A DNA stretch of 7,944 nt from Burkholderiales bacterium (GCA_017880705.1 JADGRS010000136.1:1-7944); one strand, 5' to 3'. Positions 1 to 5,771 are shown, numbered from the stretch's first letter. Notes: a model not told the origin generated them from the letters alone. Made by a program: numbers and translations.

Positions 1-107
1 AACAGCATGATGGTCGGCATGAGGAACATCAGCGCGAGGCTGCGGGCGTCGCGCAGCAGGTGCCGCGTCTCCTTGCGCGCCATGGCGCGGACGTTCTGCC
101 ACCTCAC
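1..107 (-). CDS. ABC-2 type transporter permease, N-terminal fragment (YbhS/YhhJ-like)
   Basis: Only the first 35 codons are inside the window; the gene runs off the left edge. I place the start at GTG 107-105, which overlaps the TGA of the upstream ATPase (GTGA). The peptide then begins MRWQNVRAMARKETRHLLRD and continues into a hydrophobic stretch (residues about 22-35, SLALMFLMPTIML). A W-x-x-VRA-x-x-x-KE-x-x-x-x-x-RD-x-RS-LAL start is typical of ABC-2 permeases of the YbhS/YbhR/YhhJ family, where an amphipathic segment precedes the first membrane helix. ATG at 83 is an alternative start, but it would drop the conserved W..VRA part. As the last visible gene of the operon, the protein would form the inner-membrane channel driven by the two ATPases. 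A second permease gene probably follows outside the window; that is inference from family operons. Confidence 0.85.
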   Translation of the reverse strand, partial: MRWQNVRAMARKETRHLLRDARSLALMFLMPTIML

Positions 108-1060
108 GACGCGACTCCCTCGCCTTCGAGCAGCGCCACGACGACGTCTTCCAGCTCCGCGGTCACGGGGGCTGCTTCGTCGATGGCGAGGCCGGTGCTC
201 GCGGCCTGCGCGACGATCCGCCGCGCCGCCGCGGCCGCGTCGAGGCCGGCGCGCAATCGCACGCGCAATCGCCCGGCGTGCGGGACGATCTCCAGCACAT
301 CGCCGTCGTGAGCCAGTTGGCGCCGACATTCGCCGAGCTGCGCGCTGCGGATCTCGATCATGGGCGTGGCGACGCCGCGATCGAGAAGTGCCTGGGGCGT
401 GCTCTCCACGAGGATCCGGCCCCCATGCATCAGTGCGAGCCGGTCGCAAAAGAGAGCTTCGTCCATGTAGTGCGTCGTGACCAGCACGCCCACGGCGCTT
501 TCCGCGAGCTCGTACACGAGCTCCCAGAACTCGCCGCGCGCGAGAGGATCGAGCCCGGACGTGGGTTCGTCCAGGAACAGGACATCGGGTTCGTGCAGCA
601 GCGCGGCCGCCACGGCGAGCTTCCTCTGCTGGCCCAGCGGCAGGCTCGAAGCGTGAGCGTCGACGTCATGGACGAGATCCAGCCGGTCGAGCGCCCAGTC
701 GATCCGCACGCGGGATCGGATCGCGTCGAGCCCGTAGAGCCCGGCCTGCAGGGCGAGATTTTCGCGGACCGTCAGGTCGCCATAGAGCGCGAAGCGCTGC
801 GTGACGTATCCCATCCGGCCGCGCGCCCTGCGCGCGTGCCGAATCATGTCGATTCCCGCAATGCGGATGTCGCCGCTCGTCGGCGGCAGCGTTCCGCACA
901 GCATGCGGATCGCCGTCGTCTTGCCCGCGCCGTTGGCGCCGAGCAGGCCGAACACCTCGCCATGGCGCACCGCGAGATCGATTTCATTCACGGCCACGAA
1001 ATCGCCGAAGCGCCGTGTCAAGCGGCGCGCGTCGATGGCGTTGCTCGGCGCGTCAGCCAC
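104..1060 (-). CDS. ABC transporter ATP-binding protein, equivalent to the second ATPase domain of YbhF
   Basis: This is a 318-residue ABC ATPase. Walker A is GANGAGKTT at residues 41-49, the Q-loop glutamine is Q88 (YVTQRFALY), Walker B is VLFLDEP at 160-166 with E165 catalytic, and the D-loop SGLDP follows. The H-switch is intact (VTTHYMDEA, H197). The signature is degenerate: LPLGQQRKL at 140-148 instead of LSGGQ. From family knowledge, a PLG-type signature with an intact histidine is what the second domain of E. coli YbhF shows. I use GTG 1060 as start, which overlaps the upstream stop by 8 bases (GTGGCTGA). A longer open frame extends to 1252, but its extra N-terminus is arginine/cysteine-rich and lies inside the upstream gene, so I reject it. 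The C-terminal 100 residues form the usual accessory region. The protein should pair with the upstream ATPase to power export through the ABC-2 permease. Confidence 0.93.
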   Translation of the reverse strand: MADAPSNAIDARRLTRRFGDFVAVNEIDLAVRHGEVFGLLGANGAGKTTAIRMLCGTLPPTSGDIRIAGIDMIRHARRARGRMGYVTQRFALYGDLTVRENLALQAGLYGLDAIRSRVRIDWALDRLDLVHDVDAHASSLPLGQQRKLAVAAALLHEPDVLFLDEPTSGLDPLARGEFWELVYELAESAVGVLVTTHYMDEALFCDRLALMHGGRILVESTPQALLDRGVATPMIEIRSAQLGECRRQLAHDGDVLEIVPHAGRLRVRLRAGLDAAAAARRIVAQAASTGLAIDEAAPVTAELEDVVVALLEGEGVAS

Positions 1061-1985
1061 CGGCGCTCGCCGCGGAAAGCGCAAGATCGCGCAGCGCGAC
1101 GTCGTGCAGCGACGGGCGCATGGGCCGCACTGCGAACGGTGCGTGAAGCCCCGCGATCGCGGCGCGAAAGGGCGCCGCGCCGGCCTCGCCGCGCAACCAT
1201 ACCTTGAGCGTTTCGCCCATGGGAAACACGAGCTGCACCCCGGGCAATGCACGCACCGCGCGCCGCGCGCCGCGTGCGCCGGCGCCCCGCACCTCGTACA
1301 GCGGGGCGTCGATCGCCCGGATCAGGTCGAGCGGCGAGCCCTGCCGTACGAAGCGTCCGGCGATGAGCAGGCCCACGCGATCGCATCTTTCCGCCTCGTC
1401 CATGTTCGCGGTTGCGTACACGATCGCCACGCCTTCGGCGCGGACCTGGTCCAGCAGCTGCCAGAACGCGCGGCGTGAGACCGGATCGACGCCGGTCGTC
1501 GGTTCGTCGAGAAACATCACCTCCGGGCGGCTGACCAGGGCGCAGGCCAGGGCGAGCTTCTGCATCATTCCACCGGAGAGCTGGCCGGCTCGCCTTTGCT
1601 CGAAACCGACGAGGCCGGTGCGTGCGAGCAGGTCGCGGATCAGCGCCCGCGACGATGAGCGATCGAGGGCATGCAGGTCGGCGAAGAACTCGAGGTTCTC
1701 GGCCACCGAGAGATCGAGGTACTGACCGAAGCCCTGCGGCATGTAGGCTATGCGCCGGCGCAACGTCGCGTCGGTCGCCGGCAATCCAAGTACCGACAAG
1801 CGCCCCGCCGTCGGCGTGAGCTGGCCGATCAACAGGCTCAGCAACGTGCTCTTCCCAGCCCCGTCGGGCCCGACCACGCCGAAGACTTCGCCGCGGCGAA
1901 GCTCGAGGTCGACGCCGTCGAGAACGGGGCGCTCGCGATACGCGAAGCGCAGGCCCTGCGCCTCGACGGCGAGGGCGTCGCTCAT
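1053..1985 (-). CDS. ABC transporter ATP-binding protein, equivalent to the first ATPase domain of YbhF
   Basis: This is a 310-residue cytoplasmic ABC ATPase. Walker A is GPDGAGKST at residues 39-47, the Q-loop is MPQGFGQYL with Q84, the signature LSGGM is at 136-140, and Walker B is VMFLDEP at 156-162 with E161. The H-switch is lost: where TTH is expected the sequence reads ATANMDEAE, so alanine 193 replaces the histidine. The VGPDGAGK form of Walker A and a missing H-switch are both features I associate with the first domain of YbhF-type tandem ATPases. The ATG start overlaps the HlyD gene stop as ATGA, so translation is probably coupled; no separate ribosome binding site is visible. The last 90 residues are an accessory C-terminal region. 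The likely role is one half of an asymmetric ATPase heterodimer for a drug or hydrophobic-compound exporter. The substrate cannot be read from sequence. Confidence 0.93.
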   Translation of the reverse strand: MSDALAVEAQGLRFAYRERPVLDGVDLELRRGEVFGVVGPDGAGKSTLLSLLIGQLTPTAGRLSVLGLPATDATLRRRIAYMPQGFGQYLDLSVAENLEFFADLHALDRSSSRALIRDLLARTGLVGFEQRRAGQLSGGMMQKLALACALVSRPEVMFLDEPTTGVDPVSRRAFWQLLDQVRAEGVAIVYATANMDEAERCDRVGLLIAGRFVRQGSPLDLIRAIDAPLYEVRGAGARGARRAVRALPGVQLVFPMGETLKVWLRGEAGAAPFRAAIAGLHAPFAVRPMRPSLHDVALRDLALSAASAGG

Positions 1986-3004
1986 TTGTCGATGAGGAGG
2001 CGCACGTCGGCCGGCATGCCGATCTTGAGTTGGCGGGCCGCGTCGTCGACTTCCACCTTGACCCGATACACGAGGTCGACGCGCAACGCGCGCGTCTCCA
2101 CGGTCTTCGGCGTGAATTCGGCTTCCGGCGAGATGAATGCCAGGCGGCCGGCGAACTGCTTGCCCGGCAATCCGTCGACCTGCACCTGCGCGGGCTGACC
2201 GAGCTTCACGCGGGCCAGGTCCTTTTCATCGAGGTAGGCGCGCACCCACGGCCGGTCAAGCTCGGCGATCCGGAAAACGGGCTGGCCCGCCGTCACGTTC
2301 TGCCCCAGCTCCGATTGCCGAACGCTGACCACTCCCGCTACGGGACTGAGAAGGCGTGTGTACGAAAGCTGCTGCTGCGCGGTCGCGGCCAGTGTGTTGG
2401 CGGCGTCCAGATCGGCGGCCGCGCGCGCGATGTCCTCCTTGCGCGGGCCTTCGCGCAGCAGCGACAGGCTCTGGCGCGCCTGCTCGGTTTTCGCCGTTGC
2501 GACGTCGACCTGGTCATTCGCGGTATCGAGTTGCTGCGGCGGCAGGAAATGATCGGCCACGAGTTTCGCCGTGCGCTCCTGCTGGGCGCGAGCGAACTGC
2601 AGATCGGCTTGCGCCTGGCGCAGCGCGGCTTCGGCTCCCTTCACATCCTGCACTCTCGACCCCGCCTTCAGCGCGGCCAGCGCCTTCGCCGCGGAATCGG
2701 CCTGCGCACGGGTGCGTGCGAGGGAGAGCTCGTAGTCCCGCGGATCGAGGGCGGCAAGCGACGAGCCGATCTCCACGACGCGGCCCTCGTCGGTGTCGAG
2801 ACGCAGGATCCGGCCGGGAACCTGGAAGGACAGGTCCACTTCGTGAGCGTCGACCGTTCCGGAGAGCACGATCGCCTGGTTCTTCGAGGAATTGCCCCAG
2901 GGCCACGACACGTCGCAGCCGGCCGGCGCGGCCAGCAGGGCGAGCATCGCCCACGAGGCGGCCGCGCATCGCCGCCCAATTTCATGGCTTCGGGAAATGG
3001 ACAC
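1982..3004 (-). CDS. HlyD/YbhG-family periplasmic adaptor (membrane fusion) protein
   Basis: This is the first gene of the ABC export operon. Numbered from GTG 3004, the protein has 340 residues. An arginine-bearing N-terminus and a hydrophobic segment (about 14-29) end at C30 (LLAAPAGC), giving a signal or anchor with an imperfect lipobox because of proline at -3. The first lipoyl half is at about 45-92 (SGTVDAHEVDLSFQVPGRI), an alpha-helical coiled-coil hairpin rich in A, Q and R is at about 92-210, and the second lipoyl half is at about 215-247 (LLSPVAGVVSVRQSELGQNV). The C-terminal block SPEAEFTPKTVETRALRVDL at 292-311 is a hallmark of the YbhG/YhiI group. I prefer GTG 3004 because AAGG lies 7 bases upstream. 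ATG 3055 would add 17 residues but lacks a ribosome binding site and has less coding-like third positions. The adaptor should connect the ABC-2 permease to a TolC-like outer-membrane channel, which is not encoded here. Confidence 0.92.
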   Translation of the reverse strand: MSISRSHEIGRRCAAASWAMLALLAAPAGCDVSWPWGNSSKNQAIVLSGTVDAHEVDLSFQVPGRILRLDTDEGRVVEIGSSLAALDPRDYELSLARTRAQADSAAKALAALKAGSRVQDVKGAEAALRQAQADLQFARAQQERTAKLVADHFLPPQQLDTANDQVDVATAKTEQARQSLSLLREGPRKEDIARAAADLDAANTLAATAQQQLSYTRLLSPVAGVVSVRQSELGQNVTAGQPVFRIAELDRPWVRAYLDEKDLARVKLGQPAQVQVDGLPGKQFAGRLAFISPEAEFTPKTVETRALRVDLVYRVKVEVDDAARQLKIGMPADVRLLIDK

Positions 3005-3020
3005 AGACTCGCCTTGGTGG
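3002..3020 (-). promoter_or_regulatory. Ribosome binding site deciding the HlyD-gene start
   Basis: On the minus strand the bases before GTG 3004 read AAGGCGAGTCT, an AAGG core 7 bases from the GTG. The competing ATG at 3055 has no comparable purine-rich site upstream. This supports the shorter HlyD product with a more ordinary signal-sequence length. It is a start-choice argument only and has not been tested. Confidence 0.5.
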
Positions 3021-3058
3021 ACATGTTCGGCCCGAAGACTTGCGACGGACCGCATGCA

Positions 3059-3103
3059 ATCAACATAGCTTGGTGGCCCGGCCGGGTGTTGATGCTCGTC
3101 AAC
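3059..3103. promoter_or_regulatory. Inverted repeats upstream of the export operon, candidate operator
   Basis: GTTGA (3088-3092) and TCAAC (3099-3103) form a perfect 5-base inverted repeat around a 6-base spacer. A further ATCAAC at 3059-3064 is inverted relative to GTTGAT at 3088-3093. The three half-sites lie between the HlyD gene and the divergent small gene, where a repressor site would be expected. Operons of this family are often controlled by TetR-type regulators, but no regulator gene of that type is in view. Short repeats like these can also arise by chance. Confidence 0.3.
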
Positions 3104-3176
3104 GATTGATAGCCCCGCGGTCGTCCCCTCCAGCCGGCGTCAACCGCGCGACGGGGCCGGCGTTTTCGAATGTGCA

Positions 3177-3195
3177 CGGTGGAGGTAGGCCACCG
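3177..3195 (+). repeat. Short hairpin in the leader of the HTH-like gene
   Basis: CGGTGG (3177-3182) and CCACCG (3190-3195) are perfect 6-base arms around a 7-base loop, about 40 bases upstream of the ATG at 3234. No T-run follows, so it is not a terminator. It may be an operator or leader structure, or chance in GC-rich DNA. Confidence 0.3.
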
Positions 3196-3233
3196 CCCAC
3201 AATCGACAAACCCACCAGCCAGAAAGGCACTCC

Positions 3234-3584
3234 ATGCAACTCGATGCCGCACTGCCCATCGTCCGCGCGCTCGCCGACGGCGTGAACCCCGTCACCGGCG
3301 AGGCCTACCCCGAGCAAAGCCCCTACGCGGAGCCGCGCACCTTGCGCGCCCTCTACTCCGCAGTGGACCTCATGCAGCGCGAAGTCGAGCGCGAGAAGCG
3401 CCGCGAGCGCCTCCCCGCCAATTTCGGCAAGCCCTGGACCGAGAGCGAAGACCGCACGCTCGCGTCGGAATTCGACGTGGGCCTCACCATGGGCGAAATC
3501 GCGCGCAAGCATGCGCGCACGCAAAGTTCGATCCGTCTGCGACTGGAAAAGCTCGGGAAGATCGCACCGCTGACCGCTCAATGA
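3234..3584 (+). CDS. Small HTH/SANT-like putative DNA-binding protein
   Basis: This is a conserved-looking hypothetical protein of 116 residues. The N-terminal part (4-43) has the pattern IVRALADGVNPVTGEAYPEQ...SPYAEPRTLRALYSAV, a recurring start among small bacterial DNA-binding or regulatory proteins. A charged helix follows (47-60). The C-terminal module (about 61-110) reads PANFGKPWTESEDRTLASEF...GLTMGEIARKHART..SIRLRLEKLG. The W-T-x-x-E-D element and the IA..H.RT..SI..RL helix suggest a SANT/Myb-like or sigma-region-4-like helix-turn-helix. The start is supported by AAAGG about 8 bases before the ATG. The gene stands alone, is divergent from the export operon, and is followed by a strong terminator at 3595-3614. 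It could in principle regulate its neighbour, but nothing in the sequence shows this. It has no catalytic motifs. Confidence 0.85.
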   Translation: MQLDAALPIVRALADGVNPVTGEAYPEQSPYAEPRTLRALYSAVDLMQREVEREKRRERLPANFGKPWTESEDRTLASEFDVGLTMGEIARKHARTQSSIRLRLEKLGKIAPLTAQ

Positions 3585-3594
3585 AAGTCGGCGC

Positions 3595-3620
3595 GCCCCG
3601 GCGCAAGCCGGGGCTTCTCT
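3595..3620 (+). terminator. Rho-independent terminator with GNRA tetraloop after the HTH-like gene
   Basis: A perfect 8-base stem GCCCCGGC (3595-3602) and GCCGGGGC (3607-3614) encloses the tetraloop GCAA, and TTCTCT follows. It starts 10 bases after the TGA at 3582-3584. The stem is very GC-rich and the tail is pyrimidine-rich rather than pure T. It would end transcription of the small HTH-like gene. Confidence 0.8.
3604..3619 (+). repeat. 16-base direct repeat, copy 1 (inside the terminator)
   Basis: CAAGCCGGGGCTTCTC here is identical to positions 5302-5317. This copy forms the loop, the 3' arm and the tail of the terminator at 3595-3620. Confidence 0.7.
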
Positions 3621-3744
3621 CCAAGGCAATGCAAGCGCCGATGAACCAGGATCTCCTGCCGCCGCTCTACTCGCCTGAGCTGATCGCGATCGCGGACTTG
3701 GCGGTCCATCGCAATACGCATCAGGCCCTCGGGATTAGCGGGCG

Positions 3745-3969
3745 TCAGCGCCTCTGCGCCGACCAGGCGCACCGATCGGCCGACCCCAGCTTCCTCCAGA
3801 AGGCGCCGCAAGACGCGCATTCGAACGTGACGAATTGCGGAAGAGTGATGTCACGAGCACTCGAGCGAAATCGTTCCTCGAGGTGGCGATGTCCGTTCTT
3901 TCCGGACGCGCCATGCTTGCACTCGGTGCACATTTCCCCGTTCACGTAATCGGACCCCGCTCGTTTCAA
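3745..3969 (-). CDS. Candidate small zinc-ribbon protein (CxxC...CxxC), unrecognised
   Basis: This is a minus-strand frame of 74 residues from TTG 3969. Internal starts at GTG (residue 9) or ATG (residue 13) are also possible and may be the real ones. The peptide carries two zinc-knuckle pairs, C14-TE-C17 and C51-AS-C54, in MCTECKHG...LPQFVTFECASCGAFWRK. Paired CxxC motifs about 33 residues apart, the second followed by G and an aromatic W, are what a zinc ribbon looks like. Most codons end in G or C, though fewer than in neighbouring genes. No strong ribosome binding site is seen. It sits in an otherwise gene-poor stretch, with no operon partner. I do not recognise a named family. It may be a real small gene, a gene remnant, or a chance frame. 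Confidence 0.42.
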   Translation of the reverse strand: MKRAGSDYVNGEMCTECKHGASGKNGHRHLEERFRSSARDITLPQFVTFECASCGAFWRKLGSADRCAWSAQRR

Positions 3970-4096
3970 TGCTCAACACGCAGAATACAGGTATGCGCGC
4001 GCCTTGGTAGACCGCTGCGTCAAAGTGACCTTTGGGCGCTACGAGCAGTGGCTTGAGGAGCCAGACGTCCGGGTCCCGCACCTTGGAAGCGCGTAG
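3950..4096 (+). pseudogene. Possible C-terminal gene remnant without a start codon
   Basis: Between an in-frame TAA at 3947-3949 and TAG at 4094-4096 the plus strand is open for 48 codons. It reads in part FNAQHAEYRYARALVDRC and VTFGRYEQWLEEPDVRVPHL, a well-mixed composition unlike the arginine-rich chance frames common in this DNA. No ATG or GTG start lies near its beginning; the first possible start (TTG) is at 4004. It overlaps the 5' end of the candidate zinc-ribbon frame on the other strand. It could be the tail of a decayed gene or chance. I recognise no family. Confidence 0.2.
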
Positions 4097-4109
4097 TATC
4101 GGCGCGGCA

Positions 4110-5210
4110 ATGCGATCTTCATCGGGCTCCTATCTCTCCAATCTCGACCACCTGCGAGCCCTGGCCGCGTTCCAGGTCTTCGTCTGGCACTTCGTTCACA
4201 TGAGCGCGACGTGCACCTCGATATGCTTCGCCCGCGACTACCACCCGGGCGCGCTCTCGATCTTCGAGGAGGGACACACCGGCGTTTCCCTCTTCATGTG
4301 CATCAGCGGCTATGTGTTCGCCAAGCTTACCGACGGCAAGGAAATCCGCACGGGCCAGTTCTGGCTGAATCGCGCGATCCGCCTGCTTCCCTTGCTCGCC
4401 ACATGGAGCGCCATCACGCTGGCGACGGCCATGGTCATCGATGGCGTCACCCTGTCGCAGGTGTGGGAATCCATCCGGCAGTCGCGATCGCTGCACACGA
4501 TGGTTCCGCAAGGGGGCTGGTCGGTCATGCTGGAGATGCAGTTCTACCTGCTCTTTCCATTCATGCTCCTGTTCGTGCGCCGCTTCGGCAATGAATGGAT
4601 CGTCGCGCTCCTCGTGCTGATCGTGACACTTCGCCTCCTCTACTGGATGAAGTACGGCTCCGTCCAATACATCTCCTACGCGACTCTCGGCGGGCGCATC
4701 GACCAGTTGCTGATCGGGTACCTGGCATTTCACTTCACGAGCCGTCACATCGTCGCCATCGGCGCGGCGGGGACGGTGCTCCTCGTCTGGGCGTATGCCG
4801 CCTTCGACGCGCGCGGTGGATTCTGGGGAATCGACGGATACCCTTCCCGGAACGTCCTGTGGGTCTTCTGGCCACTGCTCGAAGCGATCTGCTACTCCAC
4901 CATGATCGCGGCCTACGCCACGCTGAAACTTCCGAGGATGCTCGATACGGCGCTCGCCAAGGCCGGAACCTGGTCCTACTCGATCTATCTCGGCCAATTC
5001 TTCTTCATTCCCGTGATCTTCTTCCTGATCACGTCGTGGTTCGGCATGCCCGAATCGTTCGGGGGCCGGTTTGCCTGGGCGGCCGCGGCCTTTCTCCCGT
5101 TGATCGGGATGAGCGCCATCACCTACACGACGATCGAGAAGCCGTTTCTCGTGTTGCGTAGGAACTACGCCGTGAATCCGCGCCTGCCGCCCGTCGTAGC
5201 GCCTCACTAG
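4110..5210 (+). CDS. Acyltransferase family 3 membrane protein (OafA/YrhL-like)
   Basis: This is a 366-residue polytopic inner-membrane protein, about the usual length for the acyltransferase-3 core without an added SGNH domain. These enzymes transfer acetyl or other acyl groups to surface glycans, lipids or small molecules. Visible family marks are the first helix with H27 and H30 (LRALAAFQVFVWHFVHMS), GHTGVSLFMCISGYVFA (55-71), FWLNRAIRLLPL with R88 and R91 (84-95), E142 in WSVMLEMQFYLLFPF (137-151), LGGRIDQLLIGYLAFH (193-208), WSYSIYLGQFFFIPV (288-302) and the terminal YTTIEKPF (339-346). About ten hydrophobic segments are present. I chose ATG 4110 because the protein then starts just before the first helix; the frame is open back to 4032, but without family similarity. 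No good ribosome binding site is visible. The gene stands alone and its GC is visibly lower than that of its neighbours, which may indicate transfer. The substrate is unknown. Confidence 0.92.
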   Translation: MRSSSGSYLSNLDHLRALAAFQVFVWHFVHMSATCTSICFARDYHPGALSIFEEGHTGVSLFMCISGYVFAKLTDGKEIRTGQFWLNRAIRLLPLLATWSAITLATAMVIDGVTLSQVWESIRQSRSLHTMVPQGGWSVMLEMQFYLLFPFMLLFVRRFGNEWIVALLVLIVTLRLLYWMKYGSVQYISYATLGGRIDQLLIGYLAFHFTSRHIVAIGAAGTVLLVWAYAAFDARGGFWGIDGYPSRNVLWVFWPLLEAICYSTMIAAYATLKLPRMLDTALAKAGTWSYSIYLGQFFFIPVIFFLITSWFGMPESFGGRFAWAAAAFLPLIGMSAITYTTIEKPFLVLRRNYAVNPRLPPVVAPH

Positions 5211-5301
5211 CGCCTCGGCGCGCGCCACGTACGGGACCACGGACTGCGCCGCTCTACTCGCCACCGCTGGAGCAACGCAAGCTCGGAGCGTGCGACCGAC
5301 C

Positions 5302-5317
5302 CAAGCCGGGGCTTCTC
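5302..5317 (+). repeat. 16-base direct repeat, copy 2 (between acyltransferase gene and msrB)
   Basis: CAAGCCGGGGCTTCTC is identical to 3604-3619 and lies between the convergent ends of the acyltransferase gene and msrB. Here the matching 5' stem arm is absent, so it does not fold into the strong hairpin seen at 3595-3614; only a weak 4-base stem (AAGC/GCTT) is possible. It may be a broken copy of the same terminator element. Confidence 0.6.
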
Positions 5318-5318
5318 G

Positions 5319-5735
5319 CTACTTCTTCTTGAGGTCCAGCGCCGCGGAGTTCATGCAATAGCGAAGCCCCGTCGGCTTCGGACCATCGTCGAACACGTGC
5401 CCCAGGTGCGCGTCGCAACGCGAGCACAGGACCTCGGTGCGCGACATGAACCAGCTGCGGTCGGTCTTCTCCGTGATCGCTTCCTTCGCGACCGGCGCCC
5501 AGAAGCTCGGCCATCCGGTGCCGGATTCGAACTTGGTGTCCGCGGGGAAGAGATCCTGCCCGCAGCAGATGCACTGATAGGTGCCCGGCTCCTTGCTCTG
5601 GGCGTACTTGCCGCTGAAGGCGCGCTCGGTGCCGTGCTTGCGCGTCACGTTGTACTGCTCTGGGGTGAGCTGCTTCTTCCACTCCTCGTCCGTCTTCACC
5701 ACCTTGCCTTCTTCCGCCTTCACGTCCTTGTCCAT
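5319..5735 (-). CDS. msrB: Peptide-methionine (R)-S-oxide reductase MsrB
   Basis: This 138-residue enzyme reduces the R epimer of methionine sulfoxide in proteins, repairing oxidative damage. There is no signal peptide, so it acts in the cytoplasm. The zinc site is complete: C55 and C58 (CICC) and C104 and C107 (CSRC). The core motifs GTGWPSFW (72-79), [10 protein letters not shown] (110-119) and RYCMNSAAL (125-133) are present, with C127 the catalytic cysteine and N129 in the active site. At the position where many bacterial MsrB proteins have the resolving cysteine (GCGWPSF), this one has threonine 74. It is therefore a one-cysteine form that must be regenerated directly by thioredoxin or another reductant; this is inference from family knowledge. 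The ATG at 5735 has GAGG five bases upstream. The gene is divergent from ampG across a 69-base gap. Confidence 0.97.
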   Translation of the reverse strand: MDKDVKAEEGKVVKTDEEWKKQLTPEQYNVTRKHGTERAFSGKYAQSKEPGTYQCICCGQDLFPADTKFESGTGWPSFWAPVAKEAITEKTDRSWFMSRTEVLCSRCDAHLGHVFDDGPKPTGLRYCMNSAALDLKKK

Positions 5736-5765
5736 GCTCGCCTCGTTTGAGATGGGTTCGCCTCC

Positions 5766-5771
5766 ATTTTA
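5766..5771 (-). promoter_or_regulatory. Candidate -10 box for msrB
   Basis: On the minus strand TAAAAT lies about 30 bases before the msrB ATG and resembles a sigma-70 -10 element. It is the only AT-rich hexamer in an otherwise GC-rich gap. No convincing -35 sequence is visible 16-18 bases upstream. Confidence 0.35.

Larger units (their letters stand above)
3621..4109. other. Gene-poor stretch between the terminator and the acyltransferase
   Basis: These roughly 490 bases have no gene I can assign with confidence. They contain the candidate zinc-ribbon frame (3745-3969, minus), the startless plus-strand stretch (3950-4096) and several overlapping open frames in 3620-3820 that read without recognisable motifs. 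No tRNA cloverleaf, insertion-sequence ends or tandem array was seen. The base composition from about 3830 on is less GC-rich than the flanking operons. Confidence 0.6.

Noticed and set aside
278..1207. Plus-strand open frame antisense to the second ABC ATPase
   Set aside because: Arginine/histidine-rich shadow of a gene with complete Walker motifs on the other strand.
1061..1252. N-terminal extension of the second ATPase up to ATG 1252
   Set aside because: The added 64 residues lie in the coding region of the first ATPase, are rich in C, R and P, and precede the normal family start by far; GTG 1060 with an 8-base overlap is more sensible.
2030..3109. Long plus-strand open frame antisense to the HlyD gene
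   Set aside because: It is a composition shadow of the HlyD gene; no recognisable motif, and the minus-strand frame has full family features.
3578..3820. Minus-strand 80-codon frame over the terminator
   Set aside because: It reads through the terminator hairpin, has no motif, and conflicts with the better-supported zinc-ribbon frame; kept only as a low-probability alternative.
5197..5216. Repeated TAGCGCCTC (5197-5205 and 5208-5216) at the acyltransferase stop
   Set aside because: Only two copies with an 11-base period at the gene end; probably a small local duplication without function.
5217..5226. Palindrome GGCGCGCGCC after the acyltransferase gene
   Set aside because: Simple GC alternation with no loop, so it cannot act as a terminator hairpin; expected by chance in this composition.
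4119..5264. Long minus-strand open frame antisense to the acyltransferase gene
   Set aside because: The product is charged and repetitive in E, R, D and H with no membrane helix or motif; the plus-strand frame is a clear acyltransferase.
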